Source: Methylorubrum sp. B1-46 (GTDB taxonomy: Bacteria > Pseudomonadota > Alphaproteobacteria > Rhizobiales > Beijerinckiaceae). From it: a stretch of 64,000 bases of DNA. The DNA lies in NCBI RefSeq assembly GCF_021117295.1, contig NZ_CP088247.1, positions 1,565,001 to 1,629,000 of the forward strand. The letters are read 5' to 3'. A program made the position numbers and the translations under genes. Below the pieces are notes generated by a model. It was not told where the DNA came from and ran no database searches. It saw only the letters and a program-made list of their open reading frames with translations. Positions 1 to 8,438 of this stretch are shown here, piece after piece (position 1 is the first letter of the stretch; each line of letters opens with the position of its first letter).

Positions 1-248
1 GCGAATCGCGTCGCAGCCTTCCCGCGACGTCGCGGCAAGCCGCTGGCCCCTGCCGCGCGATGCAGGGAGGATCGCTCGAACGGCTGCACCTCACCGCGGT
101 CGGAGGATTGTCGAGGACGATGAGAGTCGTGCCATCGGACCGGCTTGGTGAGCCTGGACTTCCGGCCTCTTTTCGGAGGGGAAAGGACGAGCCGGCAGTG
201 AGGCTTGACCCCGGCCCAGTCCCGTGCCTTTTGGCCCTTCTGGCGTCG

Positions 249-325
249 GACTCCGTAGCTCAGCTGGATAGAGCAGCCGCCTTCTAAGCGGCAGGTCGTA
301 GGTTCGAGCCCTACCGGGGTCGCCA
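249..325 (+). tRNA. tRNA-Arg (anticodon TCT)
   Basis: A complete 77-base cloverleaf. The 7-bp acceptor stem pairs 249-255 with 315-321, with one G-T pair. The D arm carries AGCTCAGCTGGATAGAGC, and the anticodon loop CTTCTAA places TCT at 283-285. The T loop is GGTTCGAGCCC and the 3' CCA is encoded at 323-325. It decodes AGA, a rare arginine codon in a genome this GC-rich. No gene is visible in the 248 bases before it. Confidence 0.97.
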
Positions 326-398
326 AACTCTGTGGCTGGCGATGGGTCTTAGCTCAGACGTCGAGCGAGGGGCGCCGGACCGATTGGGCCTTGTCGCC

Positions 399-1251
399 TC
401 AGGGCGCGAGCAGCCGGTCGTAGAGCGCGATCAGATCCTCATCCTGATCCGCCGCGGATAAAAGCAGGCGGCGGTGGACTCGTACGGAACCGTTTGGGAT
501 CGGCATCAATGCGCTGGAACACGGCGCACAACCCTTCCGAAAATCGACATGGACCCGGAAGCCGGTGACGCCCTCGTCGATGTCCTCGCCGATGGCGCCG
601 AGCTGGCTTTCCACGACCCACAATCCCGCCGCGTGCGCCTCCCGCGCACCAGCCCGAAAATCTCGGGTCAGAGCGAGGGGGCGAGCAGCACGTCCATCTC
701 GGCGTAGAGGCGGACGTGGCCCGTCTCACTCTCGTGTCGCGTGACGGGTGTCAGGCGCGGGACGCCGTTCGGAATCGCGATCGTCTGCGGAAAGCCCGCG
801 TTGCGATAGATCTCGGCGAAGGGCTTCGACACCGCCGTGACGGTCGCCGCCGCGTCGAGCACCCGCGCCAGCCCGCGTCCGCGCGCGATGGCGCCTGTCG
901 GGGTGACGGAGCGACTCGTCGCGTCGGCGAGGATGTCGGGCGTCGGCAACTGCACCAGCCCATCCTCGTCGATGAGGAACTGTCAGTCCGAGATCCGCCA
1001 CACGTCGTGAACGGTGACGATGGAGGGAATTCCCTCCGGCCCGCACCACCTCGACCACACTGGCGGTCAGGTGCTGCACGCAATGGGCATGAACGCGGTC
1101 GGGCTCGAAGCGATCGAGCCAGGACCCGAATTCCGAGCGGATGCTCGGGTTGAACCGGCGCCAGCCCATGTTCCGTTCGCGCGGCGTGGCGAAGCGGAAA
1201 ACGGGAATGCCGCGATAGGCCTCGATGCAGGTCTGATAGGGAGGCTCGGCC
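399..1251 (-). pseudogene. decayed glycosyltransferase (GT4-like) remnant
   Basis: Conserved glycosyltransferase blocks lie in order on the minus strand but in different frames. They are an N-terminal-domain block around RVHAHCVQHLTASVVE, a block GIPSIVTVHDVWRISD, a block ending AIPNGVPRL, and a C-terminal block reading GAIGEDIDEGVTGFRV. At least four lesions are visible. The N-terminus is missing, since homology starts right after the stop of the anti-sigma gene. There is a frameshift near 1030, a TGA at 983-985 where the block expects a tryptophan (RISD-stop-QFLIDEDG), and a deletion plus frameshifts near 670 and 520. It cannot make a working enzyme. Family by recognition; substrate unknown. 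Confidence 0.8.
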
Positions 1252-2022
1252 TTATTCCCGGATGGCGGCGAGCCGGGCGGCGGCGGCGTGCAGAGCCGGA
1301 TCGTCACGCGAGCCGCTCAGCGCGTAGGCCGTCCTGCCGTTGCGCCAATAGGCGGTCGTCCCGTCGCTCGAACGGGCCACCGGCTCGCCCCCCTCAGCCA
1401 GCGCCAAGCCGCTGCTGTTCTTGGCAAACAGGGCCAGCTCGCCGATCTCGGCCGATTGAATCGACACCTCGATCCCGGTGCCCTTGCGGCTCGGGAAGAT
1501 TTGCACATCCCGGACCACCCAGCCTTCCGGCAGGGGCGGCAGATCGACACCGGTCGCGGCCTCGAGATCGGCCGGGTCATAGGCAGAGGCGACGGGCTGG
1601 CTGGTCGCGCGGGCACGGATCTGGACCGCCTCGCGGGCCTGCTTCGCCTCCTCGGCGAGCGACGGATCGATCGGCGAGGCGAAGGAACCGGGCACGCCGA
1701 AGCTGCCGCTCTCGGTGTGGGCGAGCCAACCCGCCCCGACCAGCACCACGACCGCCGCCGCCCGGCGCAGCCGAGAGCGAACCCTCTGCCACGCGAAGGC
1801 GCGATCGATCCGGCGCGCACCCGCGCGCAGCCGCTCCGGCGGCAGGCTCGGCACGGACAGGAAGGCTTCGCGCAGGGCATCGCGGTCGCGCAGATCGGCC
1901 ATGACCTGCAGCGCATCCTGGGGATTGCGCGCGAGATGCGCCTCGACCTCGACGCGACGCATCGGATCGAGTTCGCCATCGACATACGCGATAAGATCGG
2001 TTTCCGTGACTGGATCGACCAT
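1252..2022 (-). CDS. membrane anti-sigma factor for the adjacent ECF sigma
   Basis: 256 aa. The N-terminal 85 residues form a zinc-less anti-sigma-like domain (MVDPVTETDLIAYVDGELD, then a conserved HLARNP segment). One membrane helix follows near residues 87-103 (AAAVVVLVGAGWLA), then a periplasmic C-terminal domain of about 150 residues that may sense a signal. The gene lies 81 bases downstream of the ECF sigma gene on the same strand, the usual sigma/anti-sigma arrangement. It would hold the sigma factor at the inner membrane. Its stop abuts a decayed glycosyltransferase, so the downstream end is a rearrangement junction. The signal sensed cannot be told from sequence. Confidence 0.82.
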   Translation of the reverse strand: MVDPVTETDLIAYVDGELDPMRRVEVEAHLARNPQDALQVMADLRDRDALREAFLSVPSLPPERLRAGARRIDRAFAWQRVRSRLRRAAAVVVLVGAGWLAHTESGSFGVPGSFASPIDPSLAEEAKQAREAVQIRARATSQPVASAYDPADLEAATGVDLPPLPEGWVVRDVQIFPSRKGTGIEVSIQSAEIGELALFAKNSSGLALAEGGEPVARSSDGTTAYWRNGRTAYALSGSRDDPALHAAAARLAAIRE

Positions 2023-2103
2023 CAGCCCACTCCGACTGCCCTGCCTACCACCGTCCAGCCCGTCGCTCGCCGGTGATATCGTGTTAACGGTTCGCCCGGC
2101 CCA

Positions 2104-2679
2104 TCAATTCCCGCCGACGACGCGCAGATGTGCACGGCCGCGCTCGGGACCGTCGTCGGAAGAAGAACCCGCCTTGCCCTTCTGGTTGCCTTCCTCGAAG
2201 GCGCGCAGGGCGGCCCGGCCGCGACCGAGCCGCGACATCAGGGTGCCGATCGGTATGCCCAGCACTGCCGCCGCGTCGGCATAGGCCATGCCTTCCAGCG
2301 TCACGAGGTGAAGCGCGGCGCGCTGCTCCTCGGGCAGGCTCTCGAAGGCCTTGCGGATCTGCATCAGCCGCACCTGCCCTTCCTGGGCCGGCGGAGCCAC
2401 CTCTTCGGAGAGTTGGACCAGCACGTCGGCGTGGCGCGCCTCCACCCGCTTGCGGCGCTGCTCGTCGATGAAGACGTTATGCAGCACCGTCATCATCCAG
2501 GTGCGCAGGTTCGTGTCGGGCCTCAGGTTCGCGCGCGATTCGAGGGCGCGAACCATGGTATCGTGAACGAGGTCATCCGCCTTGAGCGAATCCCGCGTCA
2601 ATGACCGTGCGTAGCGCCGCAAGGGCACCAGCAGGTCGACGATCTCGGAGCGTTTTGAGCGCGTTCTATCGAGCACCAT
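2104..2679 (-). CDS. ECF-type RNA polymerase sigma factor
   Basis: 191 aa, normal length for an ECF sigma factor. Region 2 lies at about residues 15-85, with the core-binding stretch DDLVHDTMVRAL and the promoter-melting stretch RTWMMTVLHNVFIDEQRR. Region 4 lies at about 105-160, with a helix-turn-helix around DAAAVLGIPIGTLMSRLGRGR. There is no region 1 or 3. It is followed by a membrane anti-sigma gene. It resembles the EcfG/RpoE-like group of alphaproteobacteria, but the partner here is a membrane anti-sigma rather than NepR. I could not identify a convincing target promoter upstream of the gene. Confidence 0.9.
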   Translation of the reverse strand: MVLDRTRSKRSEIVDLLVPLRRYARSLTRDSLKADDLVHDTMVRALESRANLRPDTNLRTWMMTVLHNVFIDEQRRKRVEARHADVLVQLSEEVAPPAQEGQVRLMQIRKAFESLPEEQRAALHLVTLEGMAYADAAAVLGIPIGTLMSRLGRGRAALRAFEEGNQKGKAGSSSDDGPERGRAHLRVVGGN

Positions 2680-2811
2680 AAACCGTTGACGTCTGCCTGA
2701 AGGCTTTAATCCGCCCGGCCCGCGCCGATGGCGAAAATTCCCGAAAAAAATTTCGGCCGATGGGGCCTGCCGGATTTCTTCTCACCACCCACGAACCGGC
2801 CCCGGCAAAAT

Positions 2812-2858
2812 GAACACAGCCCCGGCCCGGATGTCGAATCCGGTCCGGGGCTGTGTTC
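2812..2858 (-). terminator. strong, probably bidirectional terminator hairpin
   Basis: A 20-bp inverted repeat, 2812-2831 against 2839-2858, with a single mismatch and a 7-base loop. On the minus strand the stem is followed by ATTTTG, fitting termination of the L,D-transpeptidase gene that ends at 2915. On the plus strand the tail is TTTCC. It also separates the L,D-transpeptidase from the sigma-factor promoter region (2680-2811), in which I see nothing else. Confidence 0.82.
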
Positions 2859-2914
2859 TTTCCGGCCTGCCTCGGCCGGTCATGCCGGCGAGGCCGCAGT
2901 GTGAGAGCGCGCTC

Positions 2915-4219
2915 TCAGTTCCCCTCGTCGCCCGGCTCGAACACCTCGGGCTGGGTCGAGGCTGCGCTGGCGACCGGAGTCGGCGCCTCGATGGTCGAGG
3001 GCACGTTCACGCCGTCGCGCTTGTAGATGTCGTCGCGGAACTGCACCGTGCCGTCCGGGGTCGCCCAGGCGGTGATGTAGGTCCAGTAGACCGGCACGGG
3101 CTGCGTCATGCGCGCGTCGATGCGCTGGCCGCTCTCCACCGCGCGCTCGACCGCGGCGCGGTCCCAGCCGGGCGTGTCCTTCAGGAGCCACGTGATGTAC
3201 TCGCGCACGTTCTGCACGCGCACGCAGCCCGAGGAGATGAAGCGGAAATCGTCGCCGAACACGCCGCGGGAATTGGTGTCGTGCATGAACACGCCGTGCG
3301 GGTTCGGGATGTTGATGCGCACGACGCCCATGGAGTTGAAGTCGGCGCCCGAATCCTGGCGGTAGGTGTAGCGGGTGCCCTCGTCCGAGTTCCAGTTCAC
3401 GGACCGCGGCGAGATCTCCTGGCCGCCCGAAAGGATGCGGATCTTGTTGTCCGTGAGGTAGTTCGGATCCTTCTGCATCTTCGGGATCAGGTCCTTCCTC
3501 ACGATCGAGGCCGGGACCGTCCAGGTCGGGTTGAAATTGATCTCGACCGCCTTGGCATTCATGATCGGCGACTGACGGTCGATCTTGCCCACACCCGCGG
3601 CGTGCAGCGTCACGACCTGTCCGTTCTCCACCGTCTGCACCAGCGCGGCGGGGATGTTGGTGATGACGAAGCGCCGGCCGAGATCGCCCGAATAGGAGCG
3701 CAGGCGGATCACGTTGGTCTCGAGCTGGCGCAGGCGCACGTCGGCGGGCACGTTCATGGCGGCCTGCGTCGCCGGGCTCATCTGGCCGGTCTGGGAAAGG
3801 CCGTGCCGGGCCTGGAAGCGCTTCACGCCGGCCGCGACGTAGGAATCGTAGGTGCCCGCGCCGCCGGCCGTGGCGTCGAGGTCGCCGGTGACGATCAGGC
3901 GCTGGCGCACCGCCGCCACCGCCGGGCCGCGGGAGCCGATGCGCAGGCCCGCCGCGCCGGACACGGCCTGCCAGCCGCCGCGCGAGACGATCGAGCGGTA
4001 CTTCTCGACCATCGCCTCGGTCGCCGCGATGGTGTCGGGCGAGAGAATCGGCGTCGAGGAGCGATGCACCTGCATGGTGGTGGGCGCGGCGTAATCCTGC
4101 GCCCACTCGGCCTGGGCGAAGCCGGCCTCGCGCGCGAGCGCCGGGCCGGCGAGCAGGGTCGCCCCCAGGAGAGCGGCAGCGAAGGGACGGGAGTGGGGGT
4201 GGCGCGCGGTCTGCAGCAT
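2915..4219 (-). CDS. periplasmic L,D-transpeptidase (YkuD family)
   Basis: 434 aa starting at the ATG that opens a Sec signal peptide (MLQTARHPHSRPFAAALLGA, cleavage after LARA-type residues). A peptidoglycan-binding helical repeat lies near residues 95-160 (SRGPAVAAVRQRL to SPATQAAMNVP). The YkuD catalytic domain lies near 180-370, with the signature HDT, 13 residues, SSGCVRV; the nucleophile is Cys332. This organisation (long N-terminal region, PG-binding domain, YkuD) is that of the YcbB/LdtD group, which makes 3-3 cross-links in peptidoglycan or attaches proteins to it. It stands alone with its own terminator. A longer open frame continues upstream, but without a signal peptide in the right place. 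Confidence 0.9.
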   Translation of the reverse strand: MLQTARHPHSRPFAAALLGATLLAGPALAREAGFAQAEWAQDYAAPTTMQVHRSSTPILSPDTIAATEAMVEKYRSIVSRGGWQAVSGAAGLRIGSRGPAVAAVRQRLIVTGDLDATAGGAGTYDSYVAAGVKRFQARHGLSQTGQMSPATQAAMNVPADVRLRQLETNVIRLRSYSGDLGRRFVITNIPAALVQTVENGQVVTLHAAGVGKIDRQSPIMNAKAVEINFNPTWTVPASIVRKDLIPKMQKDPNYLTDNKIRILSGGQEISPRSVNWNSDEGTRYTYRQDSGADFNSMGVVRINIPNPHGVFMHDTNSRGVFGDDFRFISSGCVRVQNVREYITWLLKDTPGWDRAAVERAVESGQRIDARMTQPVPVYWTYITAWATPDGTVQFRDDIYKRDGVNVPSTIEAPTPVASAASTQPEVFEPGDEGN

Positions 4220-4413
4220 CGATCCGGGCTCTGATGGAGGGTGCGGTCGGTGAATCCGGCCAAGGCGCCCGGCTCGAACGCTCCGGTGTCCAAACCAGGG
4301 CGTGAAAGCCAAGTCTCGGCCAAGTTCTCGTGCCGCGGTTGTTGCGATCTCGTGGTTAAGAAGCCATGCCGTTCCGGGCCATATTGTGGCGTCCGGGTGT
4401 GACGGCGCACGCG

Positions 4414-4447
4414 CAAGAGATCCCGAGCAAGAGATCCCAGGAGATCC
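4414..4447 (+). repeat. short direct repeats in the divergent promoter region
   Basis: CAAGAGATCCC occurs at 4414-4424 and again at 4428-4438, and GAGATCC occurs a third time at 4441-4447. The first two are 14 bases apart. They lie in the 336-base space (4220-4555) between the divergently read L,D-transpeptidase and the first DUF2946 gene of the copper locus. The rest of that space shows no gene. A regulator-binding role is possible but only inferred from position. Confidence 0.4.
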
Positions 4448-4555
4448 GGAGACGCTTCCGCGGAGGTGTCGAGCGGGCGTGCCGGCGCGCAGAAGAGCGG
4501 CGGAATGGCGCCGGCCGGTCCCTCTACCGGAGCGGCGCGAAGCGGCGTAAGGCTC

Positions 4556-4960
4556 ATGTCCATGCCGAACCCACGCCGCGACCGGACCGGAGGAGCGCCG
4601 CGCGTCCTGCGCGGGCTGACCGCCGTGGCCGCCCTCTATGCGCTGGTGCTTCAGGCCCTGCTCGGCGGCATCGCGGCCCTTCCCGTCGCGGGTGCCCCCG
4701 CCTTCCTCTGCTTCTCGGGCGCGGGAGAGGCTCTCTCCGCCGACGCCGAGAACGACAGGCTCCCGGCTCCGGCCTCCCATCACGCCGGCTGCTGCACGGC
4801 TGCGCATCACCCGCCCGCCGCCCTTCCGCCGCCCTTCTCGGCCGCGATCACGTGGCCTGATCGTGAGGCGGCCCGCGCCGACTGGTCCGGTGCCCGGAGC
4901 CGGACCGCCCGGCCGCCGCCCTTCACCCTCGCCCATGCCCGGGCCCCGCCGGCCGCCTGA
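4556..4960 (+). CDS. DUF2946 family small exported/membrane protein, first copy
   Basis: 134 aa. The start is the ATG preceded by TAAGG. An N-terminal hydrophobic helix (about residues 18-45, LTAVAALYALVLQALLGGIA) is followed by a region with the family's Cys/His cluster HHAGCCTAAHH near residues 80-90, then a proline-rich tail. DUF2946 proteins are small, poorly understood proteins usually found beside copper genes, and the Cys-Cys and His cluster suggests metal binding. It opens a plus-strand run with a DUF1775-PCuAC protein, PCuAC and SCO. A second copy at 8689 precedes a TonB receptor. The copper role is inferred from context. Confidence 0.75.
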   Translation: MSMPNPRRDRTGGAPRVLRGLTAVAALYALVLQALLGGIAALPVAGAPAFLCFSGAGEALSADAENDRLPAPASHHAGCCTAAHHPPAALPPPFSAAITWPDREAARADWSGARSRTARPPPFTLAHARAPPAA

Positions 4961-5009
4961 CGCGCCCGATCACCGCGATCCCCCGACGTCAGACAACCGG
5001 AACCATCCC

Positions 5010-6035
5010 ATGCCCCGCTCGCGTTCTCGCGCCTCTCTTCGCGCAGCCCTGCCGCTCGTCCTGATCGGCCCCGCCCTCATCGCGTCCGCCGCAGCCCACG
5101 CCGTGCTCGAACGCAAGGAGGCCGCGCCCAACGCCGCCTATCGCGGCGTCCTCCAGATCATGCATGGCTGCGACGGCCACCCCACCACCCGCGTCAGCGT
5201 CACCATCCCCGAGGGCGTGACCGGCGCCAAGCCGATGCCGAAGCCCGGCTGGACGATCGAAACCGTCAAGTCGGCCTATGCCCGCGCCTACCCGTCCTTC
5301 CATGGTCAGGTTTCGGAGGGCGTCACCCGGATCACGTGGACCGGCGGCAGCCTGCCGGACGATCAGGTCGACGAGTTCACCTTCTTCGCCCGGATCTCGG
5401 ACGCCTTCGCGCCCGGCGCGACGATCCACTTCCCCGTCGAGCAGGACTGCACCGAGGGCAGCTACCGCTGGAGCGAGGTCCCGGTCGAGGGCGCGTCGTC
5501 GCGAGGGCTGAAGGCGCCGGCCCCGGCGGTTCGGATCGTTGCTGCCGCAGGCGCTGCGTCTCCGGTGGAGCGGGCCCCCACCGTGCCCGCCACGAAAGCC
5601 AGGGCGATCGAGATCGAGACACCCTGGCTGCGGGCGACGCCGGGCGGGGCGAAGGTCGCCGGCGGCTACGTCACCTTGCGCAACACCGGCACCGAGCCCG
5701 ACCGGCTGACCGGCGCGGCGATTCCGCAGGCGGGCCGCGCCGAGATCCACTCGATGACGCATGAGGGCGGCGTGATGAAGATGGCCCCCGTCGAGGGCGG
5801 CCTCACGCTCGCGCCGGGGGCAAGCGTTGCGCTCAAGCCCGGTGGCTACCACCTGATGTTCCTCGACCTGAAGGACGGGCTGAAGGCGGGAGAGACGGTC
5901 GCGGGCACGCTGACCTTCGAGCGAGCTGGGACGGTGCCGGTGCGCTTCACCGTGGCGCCGATCGGTGCGCAGGGACCTGGCCCACAAGCCCCCGGCACCG
6001 CGCCCGATTCCGGCGACCATCCGCACCACCACTGA
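5010..6035 (+). CDS. DUF1775 (YcnI-like) and PCuAC copper-chaperone fusion
   Basis: 341 aa with a Sec signal peptide ending SAAAHA, which leaves the mature chain starting next to His, as in YcnI-type copper proteins. Residues about 30-165 match DUF1775 (ERKEAAPNAAYRGVLQIMHGCDG, then a conserved WTGGSLPDDQ). Residues about 205-315 form a PCuAC/DUF461 domain with the Cu-ligand pattern EIHSM...GGVMKM...YHLMFLDL. The tail ends HPHHH. PCuAC proteins carry Cu(I) in the periplasm to cytochrome oxidase assembly with SCO. The two halves are often separate genes, so the fusion makes a two-site copper carrier likely. A stand-alone PCuAC gene and SCO follow on the same strand. Confidence 0.88.
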   Translation: MPRSRSRASLRAALPLVLIGPALIASAAAHAVLERKEAAPNAAYRGVLQIMHGCDGHPTTRVSVTIPEGVTGAKPMPKPGWTIETVKSAYARAYPSFHGQVSEGVTRITWTGGSLPDDQVDEFTFFARISDAFAPGATIHFPVEQDCTEGSYRWSEVPVEGASSRGLKAPAPAVRIVAAAGAASPVERAPTVPATKARAIEIETPWLRATPGGAKVAGGYVTLRNTGTEPDRLTGAAIPQAGRAEIHSMTHEGGVMKMAPVEGGLTLAPGASVALKPGGYHLMFLDLKDGLKAGETVAGTLTFERAGTVPVRFTVAPIGAQGPGPQAPGTAPDSGDHPHHH

Positions 6036-6071
6036 CCGGCCGCGCCGGCCGGCTGTAGATTGTTGTTTTCG

Positions 6072-6117
6072 CATCGTCTTTTCCCGAAAGCCGGCGGCCG
6101 CCTTTCGGGACGATGCT
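6072..6117. repeat. 46-nt dispersed palindrome, copy 1
   Basis: Begins GCATCGTC and ends GACGATGC, with inner arms CCGAAAG and CTTTCGG around a GC-rich centre. The same 46-nt unit recurs at 19118-19163, 39486-39531 and 39549-39594, always between genes. It would fold into a long hairpin in RNA from either strand. It has the character of a REP-like or miniature element, and may end or protect transcripts. It lies between the fusion gene and the second PCuAC gene. Confidence 0.85.
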
Positions 6118-6223
6118 CGATCAGCCGCGCGGGCTCGCGCCTCACCGGATGACCGCCGACGCGGGCGGGGTCCGGGGCGCAAGGCCCGCGCGCCCTCTCT
6201 CCTCCACGAATGGAGACACGACC

Positions 6224-6757
6224 ATGCGCCTTCACGCCTTCCCGTCCGCCCTCCTCGCCCTCGGTCTCGCCGTGACGAACCTCGCCGCGACGAGCCCGGC
6301 CCAGGCCCACGACTACGCCGCCGGCTCGCTCAAGATCGGCCATCCCTGGTCGCGCGCGACGCCGGGCGGGGCCAAGGTCGCGGGCGGCTACCTCACGGTC
6401 ACCAATACCGGCGCGGAGCCCGACCGGCTCACCGGCGGCATGATCGAGGCGGCCGGGCGCGGCGAGCTGCACACGATGTCGATGGAGGGCGGCGTGATGA
6501 AGATGGCGCCGCTCGCCAACGGCCTGGAGATCCCGCCCGGCCAGACGGTGACGCTCGCCCCCAGCGGCAACCACCTGATGTTCCTCGACCTGAAAGCCCC
6601 GCTGAAGAAGGGCGAGCGGGTGAAGGGAACGCTGAGCTTCGAGCGGGCGGGCCGCGTTTCCGTCGAGTTCGCCGTGGAGAGCCTCGCGGCCAAGGCACCG
6701 GAGGGCAAGGCCGCCCCGTCCGGGCACGATCATGCGGGGCACGACCATGGCCACTGA
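6224..6757 (+). CDS. periplasmic PCuAC copper chaperone
   Basis: 177 aa, with GGAGA 8 bases before the ATG. Signal peptide ends SPAQA before HDYAAG. One PCuAC/DUF461 domain (about residues 35-150) carries the ligand pattern ELHTM...GGVMKM...NHLMFLDL. A His-rich tail, HDHAGHDHGH, adds probable metal-binding capacity. The domain is closely similar to the second half of the fusion protein just upstream (ATPGGAKVAGGY is identical in both), so the two arose by duplication. It would deliver Cu(I) for cytochrome oxidase CuA/CuB assembly together with the SCO protein, whose gene overlaps its 3' end by 11 bases. Confidence 0.92.
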   Translation: MRLHAFPSALLALGLAVTNLAATSPAQAHDYAAGSLKIGHPWSRATPGGAKVAGGYLTVTNTGAEPDRLTGGMIEAAGRGELHTMSMEGGVMKMAPLANGLEIPPGQTVTLAPSGNHLMFLDLKAPLKKGERVKGTLSFERAGRVSVEFAVESLAAKAPEGKAAPSGHDHAGHDHGH

Positions 6758-7391
6758 ACCTCGCCCGGACCGAGCCCCCTCCCCCGCCCCGAAGCGGGGG
6801 AGCACGCTGATCCTGATCACCTTCGCGCTGGCCCTCGTCGGCATCGTGGCGGCGACGGTCGCCTTCCTGCCGCGGGGAGACAAACCCTCCGCCGTGTCGG
6901 TGGTCGGCGGCCCGTTCCGGCTCGAATCCTCGAAAGGCGGCACCGTCGATTCGCAGGCGTTGAAGGGCAAGCCCTTCCTCGTCTTCTTCGGCTTCACCCA
7001 GTGCCCGAACGTCTGCCCGACGACGCTGGCCGATCTCGGCACCCTGCTCGACGCGTTCGCGGCCGAAGGCGGCGACCTCCAGGCCTACTACATCACCCTC
7101 GACCCCGAGCGGGACACGCAAGCCGTGATGCAGGAGTACATGGCCTCCTTCACCGACCGGATTACCGGGTTGACCGGCACGCCACAGCAGATCGAGGCGG
7201 TGACCCGCGACTACCGTGCCTTCGTGAAGCGCGTGCCGCTGCCCGGCGGCGATTACACCCTGGAGCACACGCTGATGGTCTACATGATGGACCGCGACGG
7301 CGGCTTCGCCGGACCGCTCGACCTGAATGCCGGCCACGCGCTCGCCCTGAAGCAATTGCGGAAACTGGTCGCCGACGGCCGCAGCAGCTGA
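6747..7391 (+). CDS. SCO1/SenC family copper metallochaperone
   Basis: 214 aa. The start ATG lies inside the last codons of the PCuAC gene, an 11-base overlap that implies translational coupling. One N-terminal membrane anchor (about residues 23-43) precedes a thioredoxin-fold domain. The copper-binding CPNVC is at Cys86 and Cys90 and the distal ligand is His174 (in LEHTLMVY). SCO proteins reduce and load the CuA site of cytochrome c oxidase in the periplasm. The stretch coding for residues 12-18 is an unusual perfect hairpin (6779-6802). An in-frame ATG 15 bases upstream exists but is less well placed. Confidence 0.92.
   Translation: MATEPRPDRAPSPAPKRGSTLILITFALALVGIVAATVAFLPRGDKPSAVSVVGGPFRLESSKGGTVDSQALKGKPFLVFFGFTQCPNVCPTTLADLGTLLDAFAAEGGDLQAYYITLDPERDTQAVMQEYMASFTDRITGLTGTPQQIEAVTRDYRAFVKRVPLPGGDYTLEHTLMVYMMDRDGGFAGPLDLNAGHALALKQLRKLVADGRSS
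6779..6802 (+). repeat. perfect GC hairpin within the 5' end of the SCO gene
   Basis: A 9-bp perfect stem, CTCCCCCGC at 6779-6787 and GCGGGGGAG at 6794-6802, with a 6-base loop. It starts 32 bases after the start codon and encodes the low-complexity cytoplasmic N-terminus. It resembles the CTCCCCC/GGGGGAG repeat that makes up the N-terminus of the PBP1C gene at 28731. Confidence 0.7.
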
Positions 7392-7582
7392 ATGTCGGTT
7401 TGGCCGGTTCGTTCTGGCAACAGCGACGGTCCACATGCCGAAGAGCTGCACCGGCAGCCCCGAAGCACCCCGTCTGGATCAACCGTCCAGACGTGCTTCG
7501 AGGCCGGGCTTGCGCTCGGCGCCTCGGCATGAGGAGATTGCCGGAGAAACCGGGTCGAGCCGGCTCGGCGTCCGGTCGTGTC

Positions 7583-8179
7583 TCAGTTTGAAATTTTAGC
7601 CGCAGCGATTAGTGCCTTCAGCGCTTCGACGGTCAGAGGCGGGCTGCTCGTGTGGACCATACGGTGACAATTCGAGCAGAGGACGGTTACCTCATCCACA
7701 GTTACTGGTGGAGATTTCGGTGTGACTTTTGAAATTGGGTTGAGATGATGGCACTCGATGAAGCCGATCCCGATTTCACCATAAAATTTCGAAAAGTCAA
7801 AATCGCACGCCCGGCAAATCGATTTGTATTTTTCCTTTGCGGCAGCTACCAAACCTTTGTTGCGCGTAAGTATCTGTACTTCTGTTAGCCGCCGCTCGCC
7901 TTCGTTGTATTCCTTTTTATCTTCGTCCTTGTCGATTATGCAGACGTATCCCAATTCTTCTAATTCATATTTTGAGTCCCTGGAATTTTTTTCTGATGGC
8001 TTCGTTGGTGGATTTTTTGAAGCTGCGTAGATTGCTTTTAGATCGTAATATTTGCTATTGTAAATGAGATAATAGCTTTTTGCAGAGCGCCCGGAAGCAT
8101 ACCGCTTCAAAAATTGCTCTTTTCCAATTTGATCGTATTCTTTGATGCGGGCTAAAACTGACGCTTTAGTCGCCGTCAT
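7583..8179 (-). CDS. HNH endonuclease, probably horizontally acquired
   Basis: 198 aa, lysine-rich and much lower in GC than its neighbours. The C-terminal half carries an HNH fold with both zinc pairs and the catalytic histidines: CRAC at about residue 125, ECHHLNPIS near 145, and LCSNCHRMVH near 170. The N-terminal half (residues 1-70) has the look of the DNA-binding or specificity region of stand-alone restriction-like HNH proteins (SAKSYYLIYNSKYYDLKAIY). Its start lies within the 3' end of a transposase remnant, with a 14-base overlap. Base composition and neighbours mark it as part of an insert. It may act in defence against foreign DNA; target unknown. Confidence 0.85.
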   Translation of the reverse strand: MTATKASVLARIKEYDQIGKEQFLKRYASGRSAKSYYLIYNSKYYDLKAIYAASKNPPTKPSEKNSRDSKYELEELGYVCIIDKDEDKKEYNEGERRLTEVQILTRNKGLVAAAKEKYKSICRACDFDFSKFYGEIGIGFIECHHLNPISKVTPKSPPVTVDEVTVLCSNCHRMVHTSSPPLTVEALKALIAAAKISN

Positions 8180-8438
8180 TCGATCCCCCTTGCGCTACGC
8201 GCGTCTTTTGAGGCCGACGCTTCCCCGGCGCTAGCGCAGCCACCCCGACCAGCGCGGCGATATCTTCCATGCTCCACAGCCAATCCGAGATCCCCGCTGC
8301 CATAGTCGGACTCTTCCGATGCTTCTCGTCCGGCTTCACGAAGTTGTACCAGTCGGTGTAGAGCGCCACCATTTGAGCGTGGTTCTTGATGCCTTCAAAC
8401 TCGTACTTGCCGAGTTGTCCACCTCCGTTGTCTCTCAC
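8166..8438 (-). pseudogene. C-terminal remnant of an IS1-type transposase
   Basis: About 90 residues match the end of IS1-type transposases of alphaproteobacteria: NHAQMVALYTDWYNFV, then SPTMAAGISD-WLWSMEDIAALV. The N-terminal DNA-binding part and most of the catalytic domain are missing, and I see no inverted-repeat ends. It is not functional. Together with the low-GC HNH gene that follows, it marks the insert that divides the copper locus. The 250 bases upstream (8439-8688) hold no recognisable gene. Confidence 0.75.

Noticed and set aside
60..287. Open frame of 75 codons over the first bases of the window
   Set aside because: It runs into the tRNA-Arg gene and its product has no recognisable features.
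4220..4555. Minus-strand extension of the L,D-transpeptidase back to 4936
   Set aside because: The upstream frame has no signal peptide or ribosome site. The ATG at 4219 begins a typical signal peptide.
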